A stretch of DNA of 64,000 bases, taken from Parafilimonas terrae. Its GTDB lineage: Bacteria > Bacteroidota > Bacteroidia > Chitinophagales > Chitinophagaceae. Shown here piece by piece: positions 34,884 through 43,815 of the stretch. The stretch spans positions 806,001 to 870,000 of the forward strand of contig NZ_FOXQ01000001.1 in assembly GCF_900115755.1 (NCBI RefSeq). Direction: 5' to 3'. Under the pieces are notes generated by a model that was not told where the DNA came from, ran no database searches, and saw nothing but the letters and a program-made list of their open reading frames with translations. The position numbers were made by a program, and so were the translations under genes. Every line of letters begins with the position of its first letter. The first letter of the stretch is position 1.

Positions 34884-35852
34884 ATGGAGCTGGCAACAAT
34901 AACACATCAGAAAACAAAATTTTATAAAGATGTTTTGAAAGGATTGCGTTCATTTCCAAGGCGTCTTGATTCAAAATATTTTTATGATGCAACCGGCGAT
35001 AAATTATTTCAGCAGATAATGAATTGCGATGAGTATTATCTCACCAATTGCGAAATGGAAATACTGCAGCAACAATCAGATAATATTATTTCATCTATAA
35101 AAAATATTGAAAAGAATTTCGATGTGGTTGAATTGGGTGCAGGCGATTGCAGCAAATCCATACATCTTCTGAAAAAGCTTTTTGAGCTTGATAACAGCTT
35201 TACTTTTTTTCCAATTGATATTTCAAAACATGTTATTGAACTTATTGAAAAGGAACTTCCAAAACAAATAAAAGCCTTAAACATTCATGGCCTTAATGGC
35301 GAATACATAGACATGCTGAAACAATCCGGCGCCATTTCATCCAAAAGAAAATTAGTGCTGTTTATGGGCAGCAATATCGGCAACATGAATAGTTATGAAT
35401 CAGTTGCATTTTTAAAAGAAGTGAGAAGCTGTTTGAAAAAAGATGATCACCTGCTGATTGGTTTTGACCTGAAGAAAGATCCTGCCATTATTTTAGATGC
35501 TTATAATGATAAAGAAGGTATAACACGTGAGTTTAACCTCAATCTTTTACGAAGGATAAACAGGGAACTTAATGCAGATTTTGTTATTGAAAATTTTACA
35601 CATTTTCCTGTGTATAATCCGGAAAGCGGCGAATGCAAAAGTTATCTTGTAAGCAATTGCAAACAACGCATTTTTATTGGTGATACAGAATTCATAGACC
35701 TTGATGCTTATGAAACCATTCACACAGAAATTTCTATGAAATATTCCATAAAACAAACCAATGAAATGGCGGAAAAAAGCGGCTTTAAACCTGTTGAATA
35801 TTTTTACGATTCAAAACAATGGTTTGCCGATGTGTTATGGAAATGCATATAG
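34884..35852 (+). CDS. egtD: L-histidine N-alpha-trimethyltransferase EgtD
   Basis: 322 residues, near the usual EgtD length. N-terminal LRSFPRRLDSKYFYDATGDKLF is the family mark; the SAM site is VELGAGDCSKSIHLL; MGSNIGNMNSYESV and LLIGFDLKKDPAIILDAYND follow. EgtD methylates histidine three times to hercynine, the betaine used by EgtB. Downstream of egtB and convergent with a PLP-enzyme gene only seven bases away. Together with the ABC transporter this makes an ergothioneine locus. Confidence 0.95.
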   Translation: MELATITHQKTKFYKDVLKGLRSFPRRLDSKYFYDATGDKLFQQIMNCDEYYLTNCEMEILQQQSDNIISSIKNIEKNFDVVELGAGDCSKSIHLLKKLFELDNSFTFFPIDISKHVIELIEKELPKQIKALNIHGLNGEYIDMLKQSGAISSKRKLVLFMGSNIGNMNSYESVAFLKEVRSCLKKDDHLLIGFDLKKDPAIILDAYNDKEGITREFNLNLLRRINRELNADFVIENFTHFPVYNPESGECKSYLVSNCKQRIFIGDTEFIDLDAYETIHTEISMKYSIKQTNEMAEKSGFKPVEYFYDSKQWFADVLWKCI

Positions 35853-35859
35853 ATACCAG

Positions 35860-36996
35860 CTATAAAGCCTGCTGCATTGCCTGTTGTATATCTTCAATTA
35901 TATCTCTTGTATCCTCAATTCCAACAGACAACCTTAACAGGCTATCCTTTATGCCAATGGCATATCTTTCTTCTTTTGTAAGATACCTGTGCGAAGTAAC
36001 TGCGGGGGAACATATTAAACTTTCCACACCGCCGAGGCTTAAGGCCGGGCTGATTAATTTAAGCTTCTGCTGAAATGCAGTTACGCCTTCAAAACCTGTT
36101 TTTAATTCAAAAGACAACATGCCGCCAAAACCATTCATTTGTTTTACCGCTATGCTATATTGAGGATGCGAAAATAACCCCGGGTAATATACATTTTCAA
36201 TGTTTGTATTACCATTTAAATACTCAGCTATAGCCAATGCATTTTCATTTTGTTTTTTAACTCTTAATGAAAGCGTTTTCAAACTTCGCTCTGCCATGTA
36301 ACATTCATAAGGTGTTAATGAGCCTCCATACATTTTAGCGGTATTAAAAATCACGTCTTTATTTTCATGGCTGCCGGATACCAATGCGCCATAAGGAAGG
36401 TCATTATGGCCGCCCAGGTATTTTGTTCCGCTATGTACAGAAATATCAAAGCCATGCAACAGCGGCAACTGATTTATGGGAGAAGCGAATGTGTTATCTA
36501 TAATCGTAAGAATATTATTGGCTTTAGCAATAGCCGCAATTTCTTCAAGCGGAAGTATATTCAATAAAGGATTGGAAGGCGTTTCTATATAAATGATCCG
36601 GGTGTTTTTATGGATAAGATTTTTAAACGCTTCAACATCACCAGCAAAACTGCATTTAATGCCGCGTTTTGGCAATTCATCATTAGCAAACTTCAGCGTG
36701 CCGCCATACAAATCTTTTGAAAAGATGATGTGGTCTTCATTATTCAAAAAACTAAGAATAGCAGTGCTTATGGCAGCCATGCCCGAGCTAAAAACCATAC
36801 CCCATGCACCTTGTTCCAGGTTACAGATAATCTGTCCCAGCCTTTGCTGGTTATAGGTAGAATAAAAGCCGGGATATTGTAATGTTTTGCGGTCTATATA
36901 TTCGTAAGCAACTGCCGGCTGAATACCCGAAGTAACGGCGCCATTATATAATTCTTCATTAAGCGGATGAACACAATCCGTATCAAAATTTCTCAT
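35860..36996 (-). CDS. PLP-dependent Cys/Met metabolism enzyme (cystathionine synthase/lyase type)
   Basis: 378 residues, fold-type I. N-terminal substrate tyrosine region GFYSTYNQQRLGQI; FSSGMAAISTAIL phosphate-binding; IDNTFASP with the PLP-ring Asp; Lys in SVHSGTKYLGGHND forms the Schiff base; LGGVESLICSPAVTSH closes the site. The family holds cystathionine gamma-synthase, gamma-lyase, beta-lyase and methionine gamma-lyase, which I cannot separate by eye. Its place next to egtBD makes a C-S lyase role in the last ergothioneine step (EgtE) conceivable, though EgtE proper belongs to another PLP branch. Confidence 0.88.
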   Translation of the reverse strand: MRNFDTDCVHPLNEELYNGAVTSGIQPAVAYEYIDRKTLQYPGFYSTYNQQRLGQIICNLEQGAWGMVFSSGMAAISTAILSFLNNEDHIIFSKDLYGGTLKFANDELPKRGIKCSFAGDVEAFKNLIHKNTRIIYIETPSNPLLNILPLEEIAAIAKANNILTIIDNTFASPINQLPLLHGFDISVHSGTKYLGGHNDLPYGALVSGSHENKDVIFNTAKMYGGSLTPYECYMAERSLKTLSLRVKKQNENALAIAEYLNGNTNIENVYYPGLFSHPQYSIAVKQMNGFGGMLSFELKTGFEGVTAFQQKLKLISPALSLGGVESLICSPAVTSHRYLTKEERYAIGIKDSLLRLSVGIEDTRDIIEDIQQAMQQAL

Positions 36997-37044
36997 GCCT
37001 AAAGCTACTCAGGAAATTTGTAAAGCGGAAGAAAATTATGCAGC

Positions 37045-37470
37045 TCAGCTATATACATGTTCGTGCGTGAATAAATAAGGCACATAAAAAACAATAAAAG
37101 CGCCCAGTATAAGAACTGTTCCGGCCAGCAATTCACCAAACTGTTTTACAGCAAGTGCATCGCCTGAATGTGGTGCATGCAGTGAATAATAAACGGCTAT
37201 GCCGGTAAGTGCAATAAAAACTATTCGGAATATAATGCTGCCGCCTTTTATATAATGATTGAAAAAATAAAACAGCACACCGCTTATGGTTACAACCAAT
37301 ACAGAAATAATAATGATAGATGATACATTAATAAGGGCCGAAGGATTATACTCTGTTATGGCGCGGTACGCAAAATTGAAAATAAGATTGGCAAATGTTG
37401 CAAAGATGCCGGCAAACAACCCCGATAATACTGATTTGGAGAATTCCGTTTGCTCATAATCGTAATTCAT
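37045..37470 (-). CDS. Four-helix integral membrane protein, unknown function
   Basis: 141 residues with four hydrophobic segments (about 14-35, 48-70, 78-95 and 112-132). Starts with a charged MNYDYEQTEFSKS. No family recognised. It lies 27 bases downstream of the ClC channel gene on the same strand and is probably co-transcribed. Confidence 0.7.
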   Translation of the reverse strand: MNYDYEQTEFSKSVLSGLFAGIFATFANLIFNFAYRAITEYNPSALINVSSIIIISVLVVTISGVLFYFFNHYIKGGSIIFRIVFIALTGIAVYYSLHAPHSGDALAVKQFGELLAGTVLILGAFIVFYVPYLFTHEHVYS

Positions 37471-37497
37471 ACTAAAATGTTTTAGTTTTTATAAATA

Positions 37498-39384
37498 TTA
37501 AATGTCTTCTCTTGAGAATTTTGACTGCATGAAATATTTCCCTTTTATCAAAAACTTTTTCGTTCTTCTCTTTACTGAAATGGAAACCCTGTAGTCATTT
37601 TCCTGTTTGTAATGATTGCTGTAAGCCTGCACTATATCGTTTGAAGTAATAACCCCTTTTACTTTTTTGTTATTACCTTCTATTACTGCCACACATTGCA
37701 TATCGTAATTGGCCATTACTTCAGAAACCGAGGCCAGGCTTTGCCTTTCCTGTACAACAGGCAGCTTTTCTGAAATGAGGGTTTGAATGGAGTTTGAAGC
37801 AATGCTGTCATCGGAAGTAAACACCTTGCTGGTTTCCACATAGCCAATAAAGTTTTCCTTTTTATCAGTTACAATAAGAAAGCTGTCCTGGTAAGTATTG
37901 ATATTATCCAGCAGCCACTGTTTAATATCGCCTATTTTGTTGTCAATGCAAACAAGCACCGGCGCATCGTCCATTACATTCAATGCATTGATGGTTTGCA
38001 AAACATCAGGCTTATAAACATCCGGCGTGCGTATGCCGCGCCTTTGAATTTTTTCAGTCATTATGCTTCCTTTCATCAGGAAGAAAGAAATAGAATAAGC
38101 TGCTGTGCATGCGCCGATCAAGGGCAGCAGTGCATGTGGCTGCGCCGTGGTTTCCATTAAAAAAACAATGGAAGTAAGTATTGCCCTTGATGCACCGGCA
38201 AACATGGCAGCCATACCTATAAGTGCTGCCGTGGCAATGTTTATTTCACTACCCGGAAATATCTTCAATACAAACACACCTATTAAAGCGCCCGCTGCAC
38301 CACCAATTGTAAATAACGGCGCCAGCGTTCCGCCTGATGTGCCGCTGCTTAAAGCCACAACCCATGAAAGATATTTCAGGAAACAAAGTATCAGCAACAT
38401 GCTTAAAGGCAGTGAGCCGGTAAGCAGGTCTGTTATATTTGAATATCCAACACCTAAAGTGGAAGGTGCAAAATAACCTGTAATACCAACTACGATTGCA
38501 CCAATTGCCGGCCACCACATCCAGTGCACAGGAAGCTTTTCAAAATAATCTTCCAGCAGGTAAACCGATTTTGAAATGATGGCGGCAATAACACCTATAA
38601 ACAAACCCATAGCTACATAAGTAACCAATGCGATGCCTGAAGCTACCGGTATATCCGGCATTGCAAAAACCGGTGTGTTTCCAAAACATACCAGGTGCAC
38701 AGCCGCGCCGGTGGCGCAGGATAAGGCAACAGGTATTACAGACTTGGGTGAAAATTCAAACAGTAGTAATTCTATGGCCAGCAAAGTGGCAGCCAATGGG
38801 CTTCCGAAAATAGCAGCCATACCCGCACAAGCGCCTGCAGCCAGCATGATTTTTCTTTCACTTGATGATATGCGCATAATCTGCCCGCTCACCGAACCGA
38901 ATGCGCCACCCGTTGCTATAATGGGGCCTTCTGCACCAAACGGGCCACCTGTTCCAATAGAAATTGCTGCCGATATGGGCTTTAAAAATGTAAGCTTTAT
39001 GGGTATTTTACTTTCGCCGGTTATAATTTTTTCCATGGCTTCCGGTATGCCGTGGCCACGTATGGCAGAAGACCCGAACCTCGCCATAATACCCACAATA
39101 ACACTTCCGGCAATGGGCACCAATATTACCATCCAGCCTAATGGATTATGCAGCGGCGTTGTAGCCTCAAAAGAAAATTTTCCGTAAAAAGATATATTGG
39201 TAATCAGGTCTATCAGCAGAACAAGGCCTTTGGCTATAAAGCCTATGACCAATGCATTTAAAATAGCCTGGAGGCTCAGTAAAAATACCCTTCCGGTAAC
39301 AGGTTGCTCACTTTCAGGTATAGTCTCCGGTTTAAAGTTTTCATCTAATGTAGGTGATACCGGAATACTATTCGCTCGAATCAT
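37498..39384 (-). CDS. ClC-family chloride channel/antiporter with C-terminal CBS pair
   Basis: 628 residues from the ATG at 39384. ClC selectivity motifs are present: GHGIPEAM (GxGIP), FGAEGPIIATGGA (GxEGP, containing the gating glutamate) and GTSGGTLAPLF (GxFxP region). About 430 residues of membrane helices are followed by two CBS domains (~450-600; MDDAPVLVCIDNKIGDI and MANYDMQCVAVIEGNNKKVKG), which often bind adenine nucleotides. The gating glutamate fits a Cl-/H+ exchanger or a gated channel. A -7-like TACTTTTG lies just upstream. Divergent from the Crp/Fnr gene. Confidence 0.93.
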   Translation of the reverse strand: MIRANSIPVSPTLDENFKPETIPESEQPVTGRVFLLSLQAILNALVIGFIAKGLVLLIDLITNISFYGKFSFEATTPLHNPLGWMVILVPIAGSVIVGIMARFGSSAIRGHGIPEAMEKIITGESKIPIKLTFLKPISAAISIGTGGPFGAEGPIIATGGAFGSVSGQIMRISSSERKIMLAAGACAGMAAIFGSPLAATLLAIELLLFEFSPKSVIPVALSCATGAAVHLVCFGNTPVFAMPDIPVASGIALVTYVAMGLFIGVIAAIISKSVYLLEDYFEKLPVHWMWWPAIGAIVVGITGYFAPSTLGVGYSNITDLLTGSLPLSMLLILCFLKYLSWVVALSSGTSGGTLAPLFTIGGAAGALIGVFVLKIFPGSEINIATAALIGMAAMFAGASRAILTSIVFLMETTAQPHALLPLIGACTAAYSISFFLMKGSIMTEKIQRRGIRTPDVYKPDVLQTINALNVMDDAPVLVCIDNKIGDIKQWLLDNINTYQDSFLIVTDKKENFIGYVETSKVFTSDDSIASNSIQTLISEKLPVVQERQSLASVSEVMANYDMQCVAVIEGNNKKVKGVITSNDIVQAYSNHYKQENDYRVSISVKRRTKKFLIKGKYFMQSKFSREDI

Positions 39385-39402
39385 TTTATAAATTAAAGGG
39401 TG

Positions 39403-39410
39403 CAAAAGTA
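39403..39410 (-). promoter_or_regulatory. -7 element of the ClC gene
   Basis: TACTTTTG on the minus strand matches TAnnTTTG and lies 18 bases before the ClC start codon. No clear -33 TTTG partner is visible; the upstream region is a TTTAAAAAATATATTTTA stretch. Confidence 0.4.
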
Positions 39411-39522
39411 TATCATAAAATATATTTTTTAAACTGATTGACTAAAATTTATGACAATTTAAATATCTTAAGCAATGTTTTTAATGACTTAGCTTCATTG
39501 AATTTTTCTTTATTATTGAGCC

Positions 39523-40212
39523 ATGAATGGCAGGAATAATAATGATTGCAACCCTGAAATTTGTTTTCTGTGTAAGTATTGTTTAAAGGAATGGGTACCC
39601 TCAATAGAGCAGTTTAAAACAACCGTGCGGCTAAAAAAAGGCGGCCAGTTATTTAAGGAAGGTGATGCCGTAAATGGGATATTCTTTTTAAAACAGGGCA
39701 AATTAAAAGTGCATAAATCATGGGAAGAAGGCAGGCAAATGGTAATACGTTTTGCAAAAGCCGGGGATGTTATTGGCCATCGCGGGTTGGGCAGCGGTAC
39801 AATCTATCCTGTTTCTGCAACTGCGCTGGAGAATATTACAGCCTGTTTTATTGAGCGCAGTTTCTTTCTCCGTTCCATACAGGTAAACCCTGAATTTGCC
39901 CTGCAGTTAATGATGTTTTATTCTGATGAGCTGCAGGATGCTGAAAAACGGATACGTGATCTCGCCCTGATGGATGTGCGGGGCCGCATTGCCGATACCT
40001 TTTTAATGCTGCAAAAAAAATTTGGTACAGATGAGGAGGGTTATATTGATGTAGTGCTTACACGGCAGGATATAGCTTCTTTTGCGGGTACTATTTATGA
40101 AACATTTTTCAGGATAGCCAACGAATTTGCCAAACAAAAAATCATTCGTTATTCAGGGAAGAGAGTGAAAATACTTAAGCCTTCAAAACTTGAAGTATAT
40201 TCAAAAATTTAA
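39523..40212 (+). CDS. Crp/Fnr-family transcriptional regulator with N-terminal Cys cluster
   Basis: 229 residues: cyclic-nucleotide-binding-like barrel (about 25-140; LFKEGDAVNGIFFLKQGKLK) and C-terminal winged helix (~150-220; TRQDIASFAGTIYETFFRIA as recognition region). The first 20 residues hold C9-x4-C14-x2-C17-x2-C20, which could bind an iron-sulfur cluster as in Fnr, making it an oxygen or NO sensor; the residues for cAMP are not conserved to my eye. Divergent from ClC. Its targets are unknown, though the palindrome in the sdh promoter is of a kind Crp/Fnr proteins could use. Confidence 0.9.
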   Translation: MNGRNNNDCNPEICFLCKYCLKEWVPSIEQFKTTVRLKKGGQLFKEGDAVNGIFFLKQGKLKVHKSWEEGRQMVIRFAKAGDVIGHRGLGSGTIYPVSATALENITACFIERSFFLRSIQVNPEFALQLMMFYSDELQDAEKRIRDLALMDVRGRIADTFLMLQKKFGTDEEGYIDVVLTRQDIASFAGTIYETFFRIANEFAKQKIIRYSGKRVKILKPSKLEVYSKI

Positions 40213-40301
40213 AATCGTTTCAACTTTTCGCCCGGAGAATACAGGGCCAACAGAGATATTCTATTACGCTGTTTACTCCTTTGCTCTGTGCGAAAAAATG
40301 T

Positions 40302-40988
40302 TCATTGCAGCATTAACCGGCCAAAATACTGGCCTGAATCATCTTCTTCCAATACTTCCATTGTAAAGCCGCAATGCGATGCGATTGATTGCATGGTTAA
40401 CTGATCCGCATATAACCACTTAAACCATGCAGAAAAATTACCACGATACTCGTAACGGTAATCTATCTCACCATAATAATGAGCAGGGAATTTTTTCGGG
40501 GCATACATATATTTCACATCTGATGAATCAAATAATATATGGCCGCCCGGTTTCAGTAATTGCTTGAGATGATGCAATAATATCTGCAATCCATTCAAAG
40601 TTCCGGCAAGCCCAATACCGTTCATTAAAAAGAGCAATGTATCAAACTGCTTTTTCTTCCAGGAAAAAATATCTGCCTGTATCACTTTCTTTACGCCGCG
40701 TTGTTTCATTACCCAAACCGCTCCTGCAGAAATATCCATTGCCGTAACAGGAAAGTTTCTTTGCTGTAATATTAAACTGTGGCAACCGGCAGCAGCGCCA
40801 ATATCCAGTACCTGGCCTGTGCAACCTTCCATAGCCAGCAGTTCCCCCGGCGACATATCTTTTTCACTCCTGAAATAAACAGGAACCGGCATTTCTTCCT
40901 TTCTGCCATACTTATTATGAATCCAAAGCTTATAGCGACCATTACCTTGCTGGTAATCTTTTAATGCTTCGCCTAAAACATCCTGCAT
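40302..40988 (-). CDS. Class I SAM-dependent methyltransferase
   Basis: 228 residues from the ATG at 40988 (the longer frame to 41072 runs into the divergent pncB start). Motif I is VLDIGAAAGCHSL, motif II region VTAMDISAGAVWVMK, then FDTLLFLMNGIGLAG and LKPGGHILFDSSDV. Cytoplasmic. Substrate unreadable. Divergent from pncB with a 62-base spacer. Confidence 0.85.
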   Translation of the reverse strand: MQDVLGEALKDYQQGNGRYKLWIHNKYGRKEEMPVPVYFRSEKDMSPGELLAMEGCTGQVLDIGAAAGCHSLILQQRNFPVTAMDISAGAVWVMKQRGVKKVIQADIFSWKKKQFDTLLFLMNGIGLAGTLNGLQILLHHLKQLLKPGGHILFDSSDVKYMYAPKKFPAHYYGEIDYRYEYRGNFSAWFKWLYADQLTMQSIASHCGFTMEVLEEDDSGQYFGRLMLQ

Positions 40989-41050
40989 AATAAATGCTAT
41001 TTTCAAATTCAGGTTACAAATTTCAGTACATAAATTGCTTTGAAATTGCC

Positions 41051-42235
41051 ATGCAGAAATTTTATTTATCATCTTTACTCGATAACGATTTTTATAAGTT
41101 CACCATGCAGTTTGCGGTGGTGCGATTATTCCCCCGGGCCAAAGCGAGGTATCATTTCATCAATCGCGGAAAACATAGTTTTCCTGACGGTTTCGCTGCA
41201 GCATTGCAGCAGTTGGTAAATGCTATGAGCGATTTAAAGCTCACTAAAGAAGAGCGGCAGTTTCTTGCTGCCACATGCCCGTACCTTCCACCCACTTATC
41301 TTGATTTTTTGGAAGGATACCGTTATAACGCAAACGAAGTGCATATACAGCAAAACGATGGTGAATTATCTGTTGCCGTGGAAGGATATTGGTACCGTAC
41401 CATTTTATGGGAAGTGCCTTTGCTATGCTTGATAAGTGAACTGTATTACAGGCTGAATAATATGCAGCGTATAAGCGATGAGGAGGTATATGTTGTTACA
41501 AAAGAAAAGATAGAATGCTATAATAAACTCGGGATAACCATTGCAGAATTTGGCACACGCCGCAGGCATTCATACAATGTGCATAAAATAGTTATGCGTG
41601 CACTGGAAGAAAATAGCGGCGCTGCTTTTGTGGGCACCAGCAATGTGCATTTTGCGCAGCTTTACAATACAAAACCCATTGGCACACATGCGCATGAATG
41701 GTTTATGTTTCATGCAGCAAAGTATGGTTATAAAATGGCCAATTCAATGGCGCTGGAACATTGGACGGAAACGTACCGCGGCGATTTGGGGATTGCCTTA
41801 TCCGACACATTCACTACAAAAGTTTTCTTTCAGCAATTCGATAAAAAGTTTGCGAAACTGTTTGATGGCGTTCGTCACGACAGTGGCGACCCACTCGATT
41901 TTGCTGCAGCCACCGTTGCCCATTATAAAAGCCTTGGCATTAACCCGCTTTCAAAAACCATTATATTTTCTGATGCGTTGAATTTTGAAAAGGTAAAACG
42001 CATTGCAGCTTTTGCTAAAGATAAAATAGGCATATCGTTTGGCATTGGCACCAATTTTACAAACGATGTGGGTTTACCGCCCATGAATATTGTAATGAAA
42101 TTAACGGAAGCCTATCCGGAATGCGGGCCATGGACAAATGTGGTAAAGCTGTCCGATGAAAAAGGAAAATATACCGGCGATGCGGGCAGCATTGCACTTG
42201 CCAAAACAATATTACAGATTGAAGATTCAATGTAA
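41051..42235 (+). CDS. pncB: Nicotinate phosphoribosyltransferase
   Basis: 394 residues from the ATG at 41051. It converts nicotinate and PRPP with ATP to nicotinate mononucleotide in NAD salvage. Family features: SSLLDNDFYKFTMQFAV at the start, FGTRRRHSYNVHKIVMRA, GTSNVHFAQLYNTKPIGTHA with the autophosphorylated His region, GVRHDSGDPLDF, and GIGTNFTNDVG near the end. Length matches the short bacterial form. Single gene by spacing. Confidence 0.96.
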   Translation: MQKFYLSSLLDNDFYKFTMQFAVVRLFPRAKARYHFINRGKHSFPDGFAAALQQLVNAMSDLKLTKEERQFLAATCPYLPPTYLDFLEGYRYNANEVHIQQNDGELSVAVEGYWYRTILWEVPLLCLISELYYRLNNMQRISDEEVYVVTKEKIECYNKLGITIAEFGTRRRHSYNVHKIVMRALEENSGAAFVGTSNVHFAQLYNTKPIGTHAHEWFMFHAAKYGYKMANSMALEHWTETYRGDLGIALSDTFTTKVFFQQFDKKFAKLFDGVRHDSGDPLDFAAATVAHYKSLGINPLSKTIIFSDALNFEKVKRIAAFAKDKIGISFGIGTNFTNDVGLPPMNIVMKLTEAYPECGPWTNVVKLSDEKGKYTGDAGSIALAKTILQIEDSM

Positions 42236-42307
42236 TTTAGTTAAGCGTTAATGTTTGGAATATTCAATACGCCATATTCAACACTCAAGTTGCAAAGATT
42301 AAGCATT

Positions 42308-42329
42308 CCTGCCCGTAAGGCAGGCGGGG
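42308..42329. repeat. Small GC-rich palindrome
   Basis: CCTGCCCGTAAGGCAGGCGG: CCTGCC pairs with GGCAGG around CGTAA. Relatives at 23407-23430 and 26518-26540. These look like a dispersed short palindrome family. Confidence 0.5.
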
Positions 42330-42452
42330 ATTATTGTTTTGTTGAACATTGATTGAAGATTAAAAAACAGCTTGCAGTTAACCGTTCATAGTTATTATTG
42401 ATACCTGTTTAGAAATTTCGTACACCTTTGAGCGCAGCAAACCTGAAACATC

Positions 42453-43694
42453 ATGGCTAACGACAGGAAAGCAGCAGTAGGATTTATTTTCATTACGTTG
42501 TTAATCGACACTATGGGCTGGGGGCTTATCATTCCCGTATTGCCCGAATTAATTGCAGAACTGAAACATATAACCATCAACGAGGCAAGCGCTTACGGCG
42601 GGCTGCTTTTATCCACTTATGCCATCACACAATTCCTGTTTTCACCGGTAATCGGCAACTTAAGCGACCGCTATGGCCGCAGGCCTGTGCTACTATCATC
42701 ATTATTGGGCTTTGGTATAGATTATATCATTCTTGCGCTGGCGCCCACCTTCGGATGGCTGTTCCTGGGGCGCGTTATTGCAGGCATTACAGGCGCCAGT
42801 TTCACAACCGGCTCCGCTTACATTGCCGATGTAAGCACACCGGAAACAAGGGCCAAAAATTTTGGATTGATAGGCGCTGCATTCGGGCTGGGCTTTATTA
42901 TAGGCCCCGCATTAGGCGGCTTATTATCAGGATGGGGAATAAGGGCGCCTTTCTTCGCAGCAGCAGCGCTGTGCTTATTAAATACTTTGTATGGATATTT
43001 TGTTTTGCCCGAATCGTTAAGCAAAGAAAACCGCCGCGCCTTTAACTGGAAAAAAGCGAATCCCTTTGGTTCATTGCAATTCCTTAGAAAAACACCGGCT
43101 ATCAGCGGGCTTGCATTCGGCTTTTTTCTTATTTATATGGCTGCCCAGGCCGTTCAGGGCAACTGGAGTTTTTTTACCATGTACCGTTTTAACTGGACGC
43201 CGGGCCTGGTGGGCGTTTCCCTTGCCGTAGTGGGCGTGCTGGTGGGCGCCGTGCAGGTGGGGTTAACAAGAGTGCTGAACCCAAAAATCGGCGATGCAAA
43301 AAGCATTTATCTCGGGCTGATCTTATACACCGTTGGCCTGGTGTTATTCGCCTTTGCCACTTCCACCTGGATGATGTTTGCCTTCCTCGTTCCTTATTGT
43401 TTGGGTGGTGTTGCAGGCCCCGCGCTGCAATCAACGCTGGCAGGGCATGTTGCGCCCAATCAGCAGGGAGAATTGCAGGGCGCATTAACCGGGCTTATGA
43501 GCCTCACCACGGTGCTTGGCCCGTTGCTTATGAATAACCTGTTTACTTTCTTCACCAGTTCGAAAGCCCCTTTTTTATTCCCGGGCGTATCATTTTTATT
43601 AGGCGCTGTGTTTATGCTGTTCAGCCTTATTATTATATGGTTTGTATTAAACAGGGAGAAAAAACTGGCGGCGGAAAACACAAGACGGCAATAG
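42453..43694 (+). CDS. MFS transporter, TetA-like drug:H+ antiporter
   Basis: 413 residues with twelve hydrophobic helices. The loop 2-3 motif A GNLSDRYGRRPVLL and the helix 5 motif C GLGFIIGPALGGLLSGW are those of proton-driven drug exporters, and VLPELIAEL with LLIDTMGWGLIIP matches TCR/Tet-like TetA proteins. Probably exports a small drug or metabolite; resistance cannot be claimed from sequence. No tetR-like regulator is adjacent. A bidirectional terminator follows. Confidence 0.9.
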   Translation: MANDRKAAVGFIFITLLIDTMGWGLIIPVLPELIAELKHITINEASAYGGLLLSTYAITQFLFSPVIGNLSDRYGRRPVLLSSLLGFGIDYIILALAPTFGWLFLGRVIAGITGASFTTGSAYIADVSTPETRAKNFGLIGAAFGLGFIIGPALGGLLSGWGIRAPFFAAAALCLLNTLYGYFVLPESLSKENRRAFNWKKANPFGSLQFLRKTPAISGLAFGFFLIYMAAQAVQGNWSFFTMYRFNWTPGLVGVSLAVVGVLVGAVQVGLTRVLNPKIGDAKSIYLGLILYTVGLVLFAFATSTWMMFAFLVPYCLGGVAGPALQSTLAGHVAPNQQGELQGALTGLMSLTTVLGPLLMNNLFTFFTSSKAPFLFPGVSFLLGAVFMLFSLIIIWFVLNREKKLAAENTRRQ

Positions 43695-43781
43695 CTGCTG
43701 TTCTTTATCTACACCGCTGGCCTTCTAAAATAGTGCATGCAAAATTACCTGGGATGTTATACCTCAGCATCCGGAAATTAT

Positions 43782-43809
43782 AAAGCCGCTCTTTATAAGA
43801 AGCGGCTTT
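43782..43809. terminator. Bidirectional terminator between MFS and LysM genes
   Basis: AAAGCCGCT and AGCGGCTTT form a perfect 9-bp stem around a 10-base loop between two convergent genes. On both strands the stem itself ends in a T run. Confidence 0.8.
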
Positions 43810-43815
43810 ACGGTA

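Noticed and set aside
35860-36996. Naming the PLP enzyme egtE or metB outright
   Set aside because: The family has several activities with very similar sequences, and the ergothioneine link is only by position.
38633-39187. 184-residue plus-strand frame opposite the ClC gene
   Set aside because: Lies wholly inside a clear ClC coding region on the other strand and has no recognisable domain.
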